This document shows, piece after piece, positions 27,882-34,720 of a stretch of 34,720 nucleotides of DNA. The notes under the pieces are model-generated. The model was not told the DNA's origin. It ran no database searches and saw only the letters and a list, made by a program, of their open reading frames with translations. The stretch spans positions 51,029 through 85,748 of the forward strand of contig NZ_JAFLRF010000025.1 in assembly GCF_017315705.1 (NCBI RefSeq). The letters are read 5' to 3'. Source of the DNA: Trinickia mobilis. GTDB taxonomy: Bacteria; Pseudomonadota; Gammaproteobacteria; Burkholderiales; Burkholderiaceae. A program made the translations under genes and the position numbers. Within the stretch, counting starts at the first letter, position 1, and the number at the start of each line of letters is the position of its first letter.

Positions 27882-27988
27882 GTCGACCCGAGTTAGCGCT
27901 TTAGCGGTTACTCGGGTCCCATGCACAGCTGTCGACCCGAGTTAGCGCTTTAGCGGTTACTCGGGTCCCATGCACAGCTGTCGACCCG
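27882..27988. repeat. Two tandem 49-bp hairpin repeats plus a partial third
   Basis: Units at 27882-27930 and 27931-27979 are identical; a partial third (GTCGACCCG) follows at 27980-27988. Each unit contains a 9-bp perfect stem, GACCCGAGT and ACTCGGGTC, around an inner CGCT/AGCG pairing, then CCCATGCACAGCT. This is a REP-like element. Confidence 0.95.
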
Positions 27989-28164
27989 CCATTCGCCGCG
28001 CCGCACTTTATTAAGCGCTCTCTACATATCCCAATTTTTCAGCGCTTTTACAACGGTCGCTGACATCGCAGACGGTGTTGTCCAAAAAACACAGTTCGGC
28101 CGCATTTAAGCAAACGCTTTCATTGAAAGCCGCATACAGAGCCAGTCTTACTAAACCAGGTTCT

Positions 28165-28195
28165 GCAATAAGTTATTGCGAAATCCGCAATAACT
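28165..28195. promoter_or_regulatory. Overlapping inverted repeats in the porin leader
   Basis: Half-sites GCAATAA (28165-28171), TTATTGC (28173-28179) and GCAATAA (28187-28193) occur in a row. The first pair forms an odd palindrome. The middle one also pairs with the third, as AGTTATTGCG (28171-28180) and CGCAATAACT (28186-28195) with loop AAATC. The two pairings exclude each other. This is either a three-half-site operator or an RNA switch-like leader ~175 bases before the porin ATG. Confidence 0.6.
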
Positions 28196-28368
28196 CGTAA
28201 CAACTAGTGTTTCTACCAATGAGTCGGTGAATTTACGACGCCTAGTATCCGACCGTTCCCTGAAAACCGCGGCGGGGACCGGGTCGTTCATTAGGCATGC
28301 CTATCCGCTGCAACTCTTCACCCCACCCGGGTGTTCACAACTTGCAATTCCGTCTCGGAGACCACTTA

Positions 28369-29517
28369 ATGAAGAAATCGCTCATCGCACTTGCAGTGAC
28401 GAGCGCCGTTGCGGTACCGGCATTCGCGCAGAGCAGCGTCACGCTTTACGGCATCATCGACACCGGTATCACGTACGTGAACAACACCGGCGGTGCCCAT
28501 CAATTCAAAATGTCGAGCGGCGTCATCCAAGGCAGCCGCTGGGGCCTGAAGGGCGTGGAGGATCTCGGCGGCGGCACGAAGGCCATCTTCCAGTTGGAAG
28601 ACGGCTTCAACGTCGGCACCGGCACGCTCGCCCAAGGTGGCCGCGAGTTCGGCCGTCAAGCCTATGTCGGCCTGACGAACGACAACTACGGTACCCTGAC
28701 GCTCGGCCGTCAATATGACCCGGTGGTCGACAACGCACAGCCGACGACGTTCAACGGCCAGTGGGGCGCCTACTTCTCGCACCCGGCCGATATCGACAAC
28801 ACCGACAACGGCTTCCGTATCAACAACGCCGTCAAGTACGTCTCGCCGCGCTTCTACGGCGTGCAAGCTGAAGGCATGTACGCGTTCGGCGGCGTGGCTG
28901 GCCAGTTCAGCCAGAGCAGCACGATCGGCGGCGGCCTGAACTATCAGGGCGGTCCGCTGTACATCGGCGCAGGCTACTTCTTCGCGAAGAACCCGGGTAC
29001 CCAGTTCAACGACGGCAACTTCGTCGGGAACCAGGCTAACGCGGCGAACCCCAACCAGCTCAACGGCATCTGGGGCCTCGTCGGCCAACCCACCAGCATG
29101 CAAAGCATCAGCGTGGGTGCCACGTACGCGCTCGGCGCGGCGCTGTTCGGCGCCAACTGGTCGAACGTGCGCTTCGAGAATTCGAACAACGTGGTGGGCA
29201 ACACCGTGTACTTCAACAGCGCCGAACTCTGGGGTCAATACAACATTACCCCGGCTTTGACGGGCGGTCTCGGCTACACGTACACGCAAGGCAAGGTCGA
29301 CCTCACGGACAAAAAACCGAAGTACGGTCAACTCAATGCGATCATCGACTACCACCTGTCGAAGCGCACCGACGTCTCCCTGATGGGCATCTACCAGCAC
29401 GCGATGGGCGGCGGCGTCACGGCCGACATTTACGCAGCGCAGTTCGGTGGTACGACAGGCGCGAGCTCGACGAAAAACCAACTCGCCGCACGCGTGGGTA
29501 TCCGTCACAAGTTCTAA
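28369..29517 (+). CDS. Gram-negative general porin (OmpC/Omp38-like, Porin_4 family)
   Basis: A 382-residue outer-membrane beta-barrel expected to form a trimeric diffusion pore. The signal peptide MKKSLIALAVTSAVAVPAFA is cleaved before QSSVTLYGIIDTG, the standard start of betaproteobacterial porins. PEFFGRQAY-like and LTLGRQYDPV stretches, alternating strands and the C-terminal RVGIRHKF ending in Phe (the BAM insertion signal) support it. The ATG at 28369 has GGAG eight bases upstream; an upstream in-frame ATG at 28297 would destroy the signal peptide. It is separated from the glucose operon by a terminator but could help sugar entry. A strong terminator follows. Confidence 0.96.
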   Translation: MKKSLIALAVTSAVAVPAFAQSSVTLYGIIDTGITYVNNTGGAHQFKMSSGVIQGSRWGLKGVEDLGGGTKAIFQLEDGFNVGTGTLAQGGREFGRQAYVGLTNDNYGTLTLGRQYDPVVDNAQPTTFNGQWGAYFSHPADIDNTDNGFRINNAVKYVSPRFYGVQAEGMYAFGGVAGQFSQSSTIGGGLNYQGGPLYIGAGYFFAKNPGTQFNDGNFVGNQANAANPNQLNGIWGLVGQPTSMQSISVGATYALGAALFGANWSNVRFENSNNVVGNTVYFNSAELWGQYNITPALTGGLGYTYTQGKVDLTDKKPKYGQLNAIIDYHLSKRTDVSLMGIYQHAMGGGVTADIYAAQFGGTTGASSTKNQLAARVGIRHKF

Positions 29518-29583
29518 AAGCAGTATCTGTTCGGCGAGATCCGGCGGCGCGAGCGTTTGCCGGATCCTGTTCCGATTGCAAAA

Positions 29584-29610
29584 GCCCCGCATTGCGCGGG
29601 GTTTTTTTTT
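29584..29610 (+). terminator. Intrinsic terminator of the porin gene
   Basis: CCCCGC (29585-29590) pairs with GCGGGG (29596-29601), followed by T9. It lies 67 bases after the porin stop. A short A-run on the left may allow weaker termination of the convergent exporter transcript. Confidence 0.9.
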
Positions 29611-29657
29611 ATTGCCGGCCGCAATTTACGAAAGCGCCGCTCCCGTTCTTTGCGCCA

Positions 29658-30899
29658 CTACGCATCTTCCATCCGTTTGGCCGCCACCATCGTCCGCACC
29701 GGCCACCCATGCCAGCGCACGACGAGGATTCGCCCGACGAAGCAAAGCGCGCCCGTCACCGCAATCGTGGCCCCCATGCCCCTCGGCGAGCCGTCATGAA
29801 ACGCGCCGATCGCAACGCTCGCGAGCCCGCCGAGCGCGAGCTGCATCGCGCCGAACACGGCCGCGGCAGCGCCGGCATTGTGCGGATAGCGATGCATCAG
29901 GTCGGTCGTGCAGTTGGCCGACAACAGCCCCACGACGCCGACCACGAAGAACAGGCACACGACGATCGACCACAACCCGCCCCACCCCGTCAGGCACACG
30001 AGCGCGACCGCAAACGACGCGACGCAACTGACGAGCGCCGCCGCCTTGATGATCGCGAGCGACCCCACGCGCCCCACCAGATGCGTATTCAGGTAGTTCG
30101 CAAGCATGATGCCGACGATGTTCAGCCCGAACAGAAAGCCGTAGTGCTGCGGTTTCACATGGAAGTAGTCGATATAGACGAACGGCGTCGCCGTGATGTA
30201 CGCGAACATCGACGCGAACGCCATCCCGCCGCACAGGATGTGGCCGAGCGCAACGGGATCGGTGAGCAGGTGCCCGTAGACCGCGAACGACTTCAGCACC
30301 GCGGCGCTCTTGCGCTTTTCGCGCGGCCACGTCTCGGGCACTCGGAAGAACGCGAGCGCGGCGCAGAGCGCGCCGAACAGCGTGAGGAACACGAATACCG
30401 CGCGCCAGCCGCCGAGAAGCAGCACTTGCCCGCCGAGCAGCGGCGCCACGAGCGGCCCGATCGCCGTGACGATCGCGACCATCGACAGCACGCGCGCCGC
30501 GTCGGTCGGCTCGTGCGCGTCGCGCGCGATCGCGCGAGCGAGCACCGACGCCGCCCCCGCCCCGAGCGCCTGCAGGAAGCGCACGGCGACGAGCATGTCG
30601 ATCGACCACGACACGACGCAGCCAATGCTCGCGAGCGTAAAGAGCGCGATCCCGCCGAGCAGCACCGGGCGCCGCCCCCAGGTGTCCGAGAGCGGCCCGT
30701 AGAGCAGCATGCCGAACGAGAAGCCGAACATGAAGCTCGTGAGCGTGGCCTGTGCCGCGGACGCGCTGACCGCGAACGACTGCGCGATCGACGGCAGGCT
30801 CGGCAGATACATATCGGTGGAAATCGGCCCGCACGCGGCGAGCGCGCCGAGCAGCAGGATCAGCCGGCCATCCGGCCGGCGTCTGGCGACGTGAGACAT
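29658..30899 (-). CDS. Bcr/CflA-family drug efflux transporter (MFS, DHA1)
   Basis: A 413-residue inner-membrane protein with about 12 helices. The helix 1 sequence STDMYLPSLPSIAQ is the signature of the Bcr/CflA group (bicyclomycin/chloramphenicol-type exporters), and motif A GPLSDTWGRRPVLL lies at ~68-81. AIGPLVAPLLGG is motif C of the antiporters. The ATG at 30899 is chosen to give the usual short N-tail MSHVARRRPDGR; an upstream in-frame start would add 21 Arg-rich residues. Substrates are unknown. It converges on the porin gene and is divergent from hemL, with an inverted repeat at 30962-30979 over its predicted promoter. Confidence 0.9.
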   Translation of the reverse strand: MSHVARRRPDGRLILLLGALAACGPISTDMYLPSLPSIAQSFAVSASAAQATLTSFMFGFSFGMLLYGPLSDTWGRRPVLLGGIALFTLASIGCVVSWSIDMLVAVRFLQALGAGAASVLARAIARDAHEPTDAARVLSMVAIVTAIGPLVAPLLGGQVLLLGGWRAVFVFLTLFGALCAALAFFRVPETWPREKRKSAAVLKSFAVYGHLLTDPVALGHILCGGMAFASMFAYITATPFVYIDYFHVKPQHYGFLFGLNIVGIMLANYLNTHLVGRVGSLAIIKAAALVSCVASFAVALVCLTGWGGLWSIVVCLFFVVGVVGLLSANCTTDLMHRYPHNAGAAAAVFGAMQLALGGLASVAIGAFHDGSPRGMGATIAVTGALCFVGRILVVRWHGWPVRTMVAAKRMEDA

Positions 30900-30960
30900 G
30901 GGGAATCCAAGAGAAGCGGCCCGGCGGGCGAGCCTTGCGAAACGCCCACGACAAGCCGGC

Positions 30961-30979
30961 ATTGTACTCGACGGTACAA
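30961..30979 (-). promoter_or_regulatory. Promoter -10 and inverted-repeat operator of the Bcr-type exporter
   Basis: TTGTAC (30962-30967) and GTACAA (30974-30979) form an inverted repeat with a TCGACG spacer. The minus-strand -10 TACAAT (30961-30966) lies within its distal arm, ~62 bases before the exporter ATG. No regulator gene is adjacent. Confidence 0.45.
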
Positions 30980-31153
30980 ATTACCGGCCGGCGGCGGCCG
31001 GAGACGGCGCGAGATGCAGTGACCGGCAAGCGCCTCAGCCCGGCAATGCGGCACGACTCCGGTACAATTTGAGCCATCTCATTGCGCGCGCTTTGCACCT
31101 TTCTTTCGAGCCGCTTGCAAGCGCTCCGCCTCTCATCCAGCAGATTTCATCTC

Positions 31154-32437
31154 ATGTCCAAGAATCAAGCTCTGTTCGAACGCGCCCAGCTCACCATCCC
31201 CGGCGGCGTGAATTCGCCGGTGCGCGCATTCCGCTCGGTCGGCGGCACGCCGCGCTTCGTCGAACGCGCCCAAGGCCCGTACTTCTGGGACGCCGAGGGC
31301 ACCCGCTACATCGACTACATCGGCTCGTGGGGCCCGATGATTCTTGGCCACGTCCACCCCGAAGTGCTCGAAGCCGTGCAGCGCGTGCTCGCGAACGGCT
31401 TCTCGTTCGGCGCGCCGACCGAAGCCGAAATCGAGATCGCCGAGGAAATCTGCAAGCTGGTGCCGTCGATCGAACAGGTGCGGCTCGTCTCGAGCGGCAC
31501 CGAGGCGACGATGAGCGCGCTGCGTCTTGCGCGCGGCTTTACGAACCGCAGCCGCATCGTGAAGTTCGAAGGCTGCTATCACGGCCACGCGGACAGCCTG
31601 CTCGTGAAGGCCGGCTCGGGCCTCCTCACGTTCGGCAACCCGACGTCGGCAGGCGTGCCGGCCGACATCGCGAAGCACACCACCGTGCTCGAGTACAACA
31701 ACGTCGCCGCGCTCGAAGAAGCGTTCGCGGCGTTCGGCGGCGAGATCGCGTCGGTGATCGTCGAGCCGGTCGCGGGCAACATGAATCTCGTGCGCGCGAC
31801 GCCCGAGTTCCTGGAAGCGCTGCGGCGCCTGTGCACGCGGCACGGCGCCGTGCTGATCTTCGACGAAGTGATGTGCGGCTTTCGCGTCGCGCTCGGCGGC
31901 GCGCAGGCGCTCTACGGCATCACGCCCGACCTCACGTGTCTCGGCAAGGTGATCGGCGGCGGCATGCCGGCGGCCGCGTTCGGCGGACGGCGCGACATCA
32001 TGGCCCATCTCGCGCCGGCGGGCGGCGTCTATCAGGCGGGCACGCTGTCGGGCAACCCGATCGCCGTTGCCGCGGGCTTGAAGACGCTGCAATTGATCCA
32101 GGCGCCGGGCTTCTATGAGCGACTCTCGGCGCAAACGGCGCGGCTCGTAAACGGACTGACGGCCGTGGCGCGCGACACCCAAGTGCCGTTCGTCGCCGAC
32201 GCGCTCGGCGGCATGTTCGGCCTCTACTTCACCGAGCAAATCCCCGCGAGCTTCACCGACGTCACGCGCTGCGACATCGCGCGCTTCAACGCGTTCTTCC
32301 ACAAGATGCTCGATGCGGGCGTGTACTTCGCGCCGTCCGCGTACGAAGCGGGCTTCGTGTCGATCGCGCACGACGACGCCGTGATCGACGCCACCGTCGA
32401 TGCCGCGCGCGGCGCGTTCGCCGCGCTGTCCGCCTGA
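31154..32437 (+). CDS. hemL: Glutamate-1-semialdehyde 2,1-aminomutase
   Basis: A 427-residue PLP enzyme that converts glutamate-1-semialdehyde to 5-aminolevulinate, the second step of the C5 haem pathway. SSGTEA (113-118) binds the cofactor phosphate, [10 protein letters not shown] (235-244) carries the ring-contacting Asp, and Lys265 in GKVIGGGMP forms the Schiff base, at the same number as in other HemL proteins. The ATG at 31154 gives [20 protein letters not shown], the standard N-terminus. A TACAAT -10 lies at 31063-31068, implying a leader of ~80 bases. ribD follows 42 bases downstream, so the genes are probably cotranscribed. Confidence 0.97.
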   Translation: MSKNQALFERAQLTIPGGVNSPVRAFRSVGGTPRFVERAQGPYFWDAEGTRYIDYIGSWGPMILGHVHPEVLEAVQRVLANGFSFGAPTEAEIEIAEEICKLVPSIEQVRLVSSGTEATMSALRLARGFTNRSRIVKFEGCYHGHADSLLVKAGSGLLTFGNPTSAGVPADIAKHTTVLEYNNVAALEEAFAAFGGEIASVIVEPVAGNMNLVRATPEFLEALRRLCTRHGAVLIFDEVMCGFRVALGGAQALYGITPDLTCLGKVIGGGMPAAAFGGRRDIMAHLAPAGGVYQAGTLSGNPIAVAAGLKTLQLIQAPGFYERLSAQTARLVNGLTAVARDTQVPFVADALGGMFGLYFTEQIPASFTDVTRCDIARFNAFFHKMLDAGVYFAPSAYEAGFVSIAHDDAVIDATVDAARGAFAALSA

Positions 32438-32479
32438 AGCAACCCAGGCAAACCCACCCAAACCAAGGCACGGGCCGCG

Positions 32480-33613
32480 ATGTTCTCCGAAACCGACTTC
32501 ATCCATATGCAGCGCGCGCTCGCCCTCGCGGCGCGCGGCATGTACACGACGACGCCGAATCCGCGCGTCGGCTGCGTGCTCGTGAAAGGCGGCGTCGTGA
32601 TCGGCGAAGGCTTCACACAGCCCGCCGGCCAGGACCACGCCGAAGTGCGCGCGCTCAAAGACGCCCGCGCGCGCGGCCACGATCCGCGCGGCGCGACCGC
32701 CTATGTGACGCTCGAACCGTGCAGCCACTTCGGCCGCACGCCGCCGTGCGTGCACGCGCTGATCGACGCGCAGGTCGAGCGCGTGATCGCGGCGATGGAA
32801 GACCCGAATCCGCAAGTGTCGGGGCGCGGCCTCGCGATGCTGCGCGAAGCCGGCATCGACGTGCGCTGCGGGCTGCTCGCAAACGAGGCGCATGAGATGA
32901 ACATCGGCTTCGTGTCGCGCATGACGCGCGGCCAGCCATGGGTGCGCATGAAGATCGCGAGCTCGCTCGACGGCCGCACTGCCCTGCCCTCGGGCGACAG
33001 CCAGTGGCTCACGGGCGAAGCCGCGCGCGCGGACGGCCACGCCTGGCGCGCGCGCGCGTGCGCGATCCTGACCGGCATCGGCACGGTGCGCGAGGACGAT
33101 CCGCAATTGACCGTGCGCGCGGTCGCGACGACGCGCCAGCCGCTGCGCGTCCTGATCGACAGCCGCCTCGAAGTGCCGCTGACGGCGCGCATCCTGGAAG
33201 GCGCGCCGCCGCTCATCTTCTGCGCGTCGATCGACAAGCAGAACGCCGATCACGCCGTGTCGCTCGCCGCGCGCGGCGCGGAGATCGTGCCGATCGCGAA
33301 CGCGCATGGCAAGGTCGACCTGCCGTCGATGCTCAAGATTCTCGGCTCGCGCGGCATCAACGAATTGCATGTCGAGGCGGGCCACAAGCTGAACGGATCG
33401 CTGTTGCGCGAAGGCTGCGTGGACGAATTGCTCGTTTATGTCGCGCCGAGCCTGCTCGGCGCCGAATCGGCGGGCATGTTCGACCTGGCCGCGCCCGCGA
33501 CGCTGGACGCGCGCAAGCGCCTCTCCTTCCACTCGATCGAGCGAATCGGCGAGGACTTGCGCGTGCTCGCGCGCTTCGCGCCGGCCGAGGCTTCGCGCGA
33601 CGCCACTCACTAA
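32480..33613 (+). CDS. ribD: Bifunctional riboflavin biosynthesis deaminase/reductase RibD
   Basis: A 377-residue two-domain enzyme carrying out the deaminase and reductase steps after GTP cyclohydrolase II. The N-terminal deaminase domain (~1-145) has the zinc site His53-Ala-Glu55, Cys81 and Cys90 (PCSHFGRTPPC), and TPNPRVGCV. The C-terminal reductase domain (~150-370) has ASSLDGRTALPSGDSQWLTG and VEAGHKLNGSLL. It sits between hemL and ribE on the same strand with short gaps. No FMN riboswitch was recognised upstream. Confidence 0.97.
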   Translation: MFSETDFIHMQRALALAARGMYTTTPNPRVGCVLVKGGVVIGEGFTQPAGQDHAEVRALKDARARGHDPRGATAYVTLEPCSHFGRTPPCVHALIDAQVERVIAAMEDPNPQVSGRGLAMLREAGIDVRCGLLANEAHEMNIGFVSRMTRGQPWVRMKIASSLDGRTALPSGDSQWLTGEAARADGHAWRARACAILTGIGTVREDDPQLTVRAVATTRQPLRVLIDSRLEVPLTARILEGAPPLIFCASIDKQNADHAVSLAARGAEIVPIANAHGKVDLPSMLKILGSRGINELHVEAGHKLNGSLLREGCVDELLVYVAPSLLGAESAGMFDLAAPATLDARKRLSFHSIERIGEDLRVLARFAPAEASRDATH

Positions 33614-33631
33614 CTCTTAGGAATCCACTCG

Positions 33632-34258
33632 ATGTTTACAGGAATCGTCGCGGCGGTCGGCCGCATCGAATCGATCAAGCCGCTCGGCGGCGCACCGGAC
33701 GCGGGCGTGCGCCTGACGGTGAACGCCGGCTCGCTCGGCCTCGACGACGTCGCGCTCGGCGACAGCATCGCGATCCAGGGCGCGTGCATGACCGTGATCG
33801 CAAAAACGGCGCAGACGTTCGACGTCGACGTGTCGCGCGAAAGCCTCGATTGCACGGCGGGTCTCGGGCAGACGGGCGATGTGAATCTGGAGAAAGCGCT
33901 GCGCGCGCACGATCGTCTGGGCGGGCACATCGTGTCGGGGCATGTCGACGGGCTCGGCACGGTCACGCATTTCGCGCCGGTCGGCGAGTCGCACGAATTG
34001 CGCGTGCTCGCGCCGCGCGAGATCGGCCGCTATCTCGCATACAAGGGCTCGATTACCGTGAACGGCGTAAGCCTTACGGTGAACTCGGTGAACGATCGCG
34101 ACGACGGCAGCGAGTTCTCGATCAACCTGATTCCGCACACCGTCGAAGTCACGACGCTCAAGCACCTCGCGCCGGGCGTGAAAGTCAATCTCGAGATCGA
34201 TTTGATTGCGCGGTATGTGGAGCGGATGCTCGGGGCGTCTCAGGACGGCTCTAACTAG
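33632..34258 (+). CDS. ribE: Riboflavin synthase, alpha subunit
   Basis: A 208-residue enzyme that dismutates two 6,7-dimethyl-8-ribityllumazine molecules to riboflavin. It has two homologous lumazine-binding barrels: residues 1-~97 beginning MFTGIVAAVG, and ~98-200 beginning GHIVSGHVDG. The conserved ligand-binding loops are GACMTV (50-55) and GVSLTVN (145-151); GACMTV differs slightly from the commoner GVCLTV. AGGA lies upstream of the ATG, 18 bases after ribD. The C-terminal helix with IARYVERML is the trimerisation segment. It is the last recognisable gene of the window; ribBA and ribH are not seen after it. Called ribC in some species. Confidence 0.97.
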   Translation: MFTGIVAAVGRIESIKPLGGAPDAGVRLTVNAGSLGLDDVALGDSIAIQGACMTVIAKTAQTFDVDVSRESLDCTAGLGQTGDVNLEKALRAHDRLGGHIVSGHVDGLGTVTHFAPVGESHELRVLAPREIGRYLAYKGSITVNGVSLTVNSVNDRDDGSEFSINLIPHTVEVTTLKHLAPGVKVNLEIDLIARYVERMLGASQDGSN

Positions 34259-34548
34259 TTGAAGTAACTCGGTTTTTGGCAAGGCGACTGTCTACCGTCG
34301 TCTCACCAAAACCAGCCAAATCTGCGGTTCAGTGACGGTATACCGTCGATTTCTGCGACAGGTATACCGTCGCGCCTCCAGCAACCGGCCTCTTCAACAC
34401 ACCCAAATCGGCGGCCTGCCGCGCCAGCATTGGGATTGACGGCGACCGGCAAAGACCGCTCCTGACTACGTTCGCGCTGTTTCCACCCGTTTCCGGACCG
34501 GAGCGTGCGACATGACACCCACGATCCCCCTCGGCGTTGCTCAAGACC
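34259..34548. other. Unassigned stretch after ribE
   Basis: Apart from the palindromic repeats at 34284-34372, no gene, terminator or RNA is recognised. Frames on the minus strand here (for example 34303-34668) have no supporting ribosome-binding site or motif. Base composition is less GC-rich than the rib genes. Confidence 0.5.
34284..34372. repeat. Three copies of a GGTATACC-centred palindromic repeat
   Basis: GCGACTGTCTACCGTCG (34284-34300), GTGACGGTATACCGTCG (34332-34348) and GCGACAGGTATACCGTCG (34355-34372) are related. The second contains a perfect 14-bp palindrome, GACGGTATACCGTC. Spacings between copy starts are 48 and 23 bases. They look like binding sites or ends of a mobile sequence rather than coding DNA. 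Confidence 0.75.
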
Positions 34549-34720
34549 ATGGACTACCGAGTCAGTTACGAACACAGCCTGAAGAGCGAGCCCGACGCAT
34601 TCATCGTGCAGGTACCATCGCAGCTCGTGCAGGACGTGCCCGGTAGTTGTGTGCGTCAAGTTGTGCAAAAACGGCTGACCATAGTTTCAGTTGATTCTTT
34701 TGCGCGGGGCTCGGCGCGAA
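34549..34720 (+). CDS. Possible start of an unidentified gene running off the window (partial)
   Basis: A frame starts at an ATG and stays open for 57 codons to the window edge: MDYRVSYEHSLKSEPDAFIV is followed by QVPSQLVQDVPGS. The opening has a faint resemblance to HicB-type antitoxins (a YxVxxE strand followed by a second short strand and a Pro/Gly turn), but the match is too weak to name. No clear ribosome-binding site precedes it. It could equally be a remnant or a chance frame. Confidence 0.25.
   Translation, partial: MDYRVSYEHSLKSEPDAFIVQVPSQLVQDVPGSCVRQVVQKRLTIVSVDSFARGSAR

Larger units (their letters stand above)
27672..28368. other. 697-base intergenic region between glk-hexR and the porin gene
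   Basis: It holds, in order, a possible small-RNA-like interval (27795-27881) ending in an intrinsic terminator, two 49-bp tandem hairpin repeats (27882-27988), and an AT-richer porin promoter and leader with overlapping inverted repeats (28165-28195). No protein gene longer than 60 codons looks real here. Confidence 0.7.

Noticed and set aside
27882-27988. Attachment site or CRISPR repeat
   Set aside because: Only two full copies with no spacer, no integrase and no tRNA nearby; better explained as a REP-like hairpin.
32438-32479. FMN riboswitch before ribD
   Set aside because: The hemL-ribD gap is only 42 bases and lacks the conserved FMN-aptamer blocks; none was seen upstream of hemL either.
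31133-33610. An 825-codon open frame antisense to hemL and ribD
   Set aside because: It is Arg/His/Ala-rich with no family motif, and it lies opposite genes with all catalytic residues in place. Long antisense frames are expected in GC-rich DNA.
34332-34372. Relationship between the GGTATACC repeats and the tRNA-Ser variable arm (ACGGT..ACCGT)
   Set aside because: The shared core is short and palindromic; the rest of the tRNA is not matched, so a tRNA fragment or tRNA-derived attachment site is not supported.

Overview
The window is a GC-rich, mostly housekeeping chromosomal segment from a betaproteobacterium, most likely the family Burkholderiaceae (Burkholderia / Paraburkholderia / Caballeronia type). 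The main reasons are the glucokinase gene fused in frame to an RpiR/HexR-type regulator, the trxB / ftsK-lolA-rarA-serS gene order, the minCDE order and a Gram-negative trimeric-type porin. No phage, CRISPR array, complete insertion sequence or biosynthetic cluster was seen. The only part that looks accessory is the last ~460 bases.

Layout. 1-2250: end of an unidentified membrane protein, a 41-residue Gly/Tyr-rich lipoprotein, the chloride channel/antiporter clcA, and a 44-residue exported peptide convergent with clcA. 2458-4422: minC-minD-minE division-site operon (minus strand). 4597-8313: a GNAT acetyltransferase, methionine aminopeptidase (map) and an EmrB-type drug exporter, the last divergent from a marR-arsR regulator pair across a perfect 20-bp palindrome. 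9140-15541 (minus): ftsK-lolA-rarA-serS followed by tRNA-Ser(CGA). trxB is divergent from ftsK across a 10-bp tandem repeat. 17097-18504: an Smr-domain protein and a TRIC/UPF0126 channel.

18614-27671 is a glucose uptake and oxidation locus. An ABC transporter (binding protein, two permeases, ATPase; minus strand) is divergent from zwf, pgl and a glucokinase-HexR fusion (plus strand). Between them lies a HexR-like palindrome that contains the candidate -10 hexamers of both promoters. The layout implies that sugar is imported by the ABC system, phosphorylated by the kinase half of the fusion, oxidised by Zwf and Pgl, and sensed by the regulator half. edd and eda are not in the window.

27672-28368 is a 697-base intergenic region holding a terminator, two 49-bp tandem hairpin repeats and a porin leader with overlapping inverted repeats. 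The porin is followed by a Bcr/CflA exporter (minus) and then hemL, ribD and ribE (plus). The usual riboflavin neighbours (ribBA, ribH) do not follow within the window; instead there is non-coding-looking DNA with three copies of a GGTATACC-type palindromic repeat.

The most unusual things are regulatory or repeat-related rather than new genes: the two-way HexR operator, a dispersed C-rich repeat that is translated as the N-terminus of a permease, a strong hairpin between the binding-protein and permease genes, the porin leader, and the possible breakpoint after ribE.
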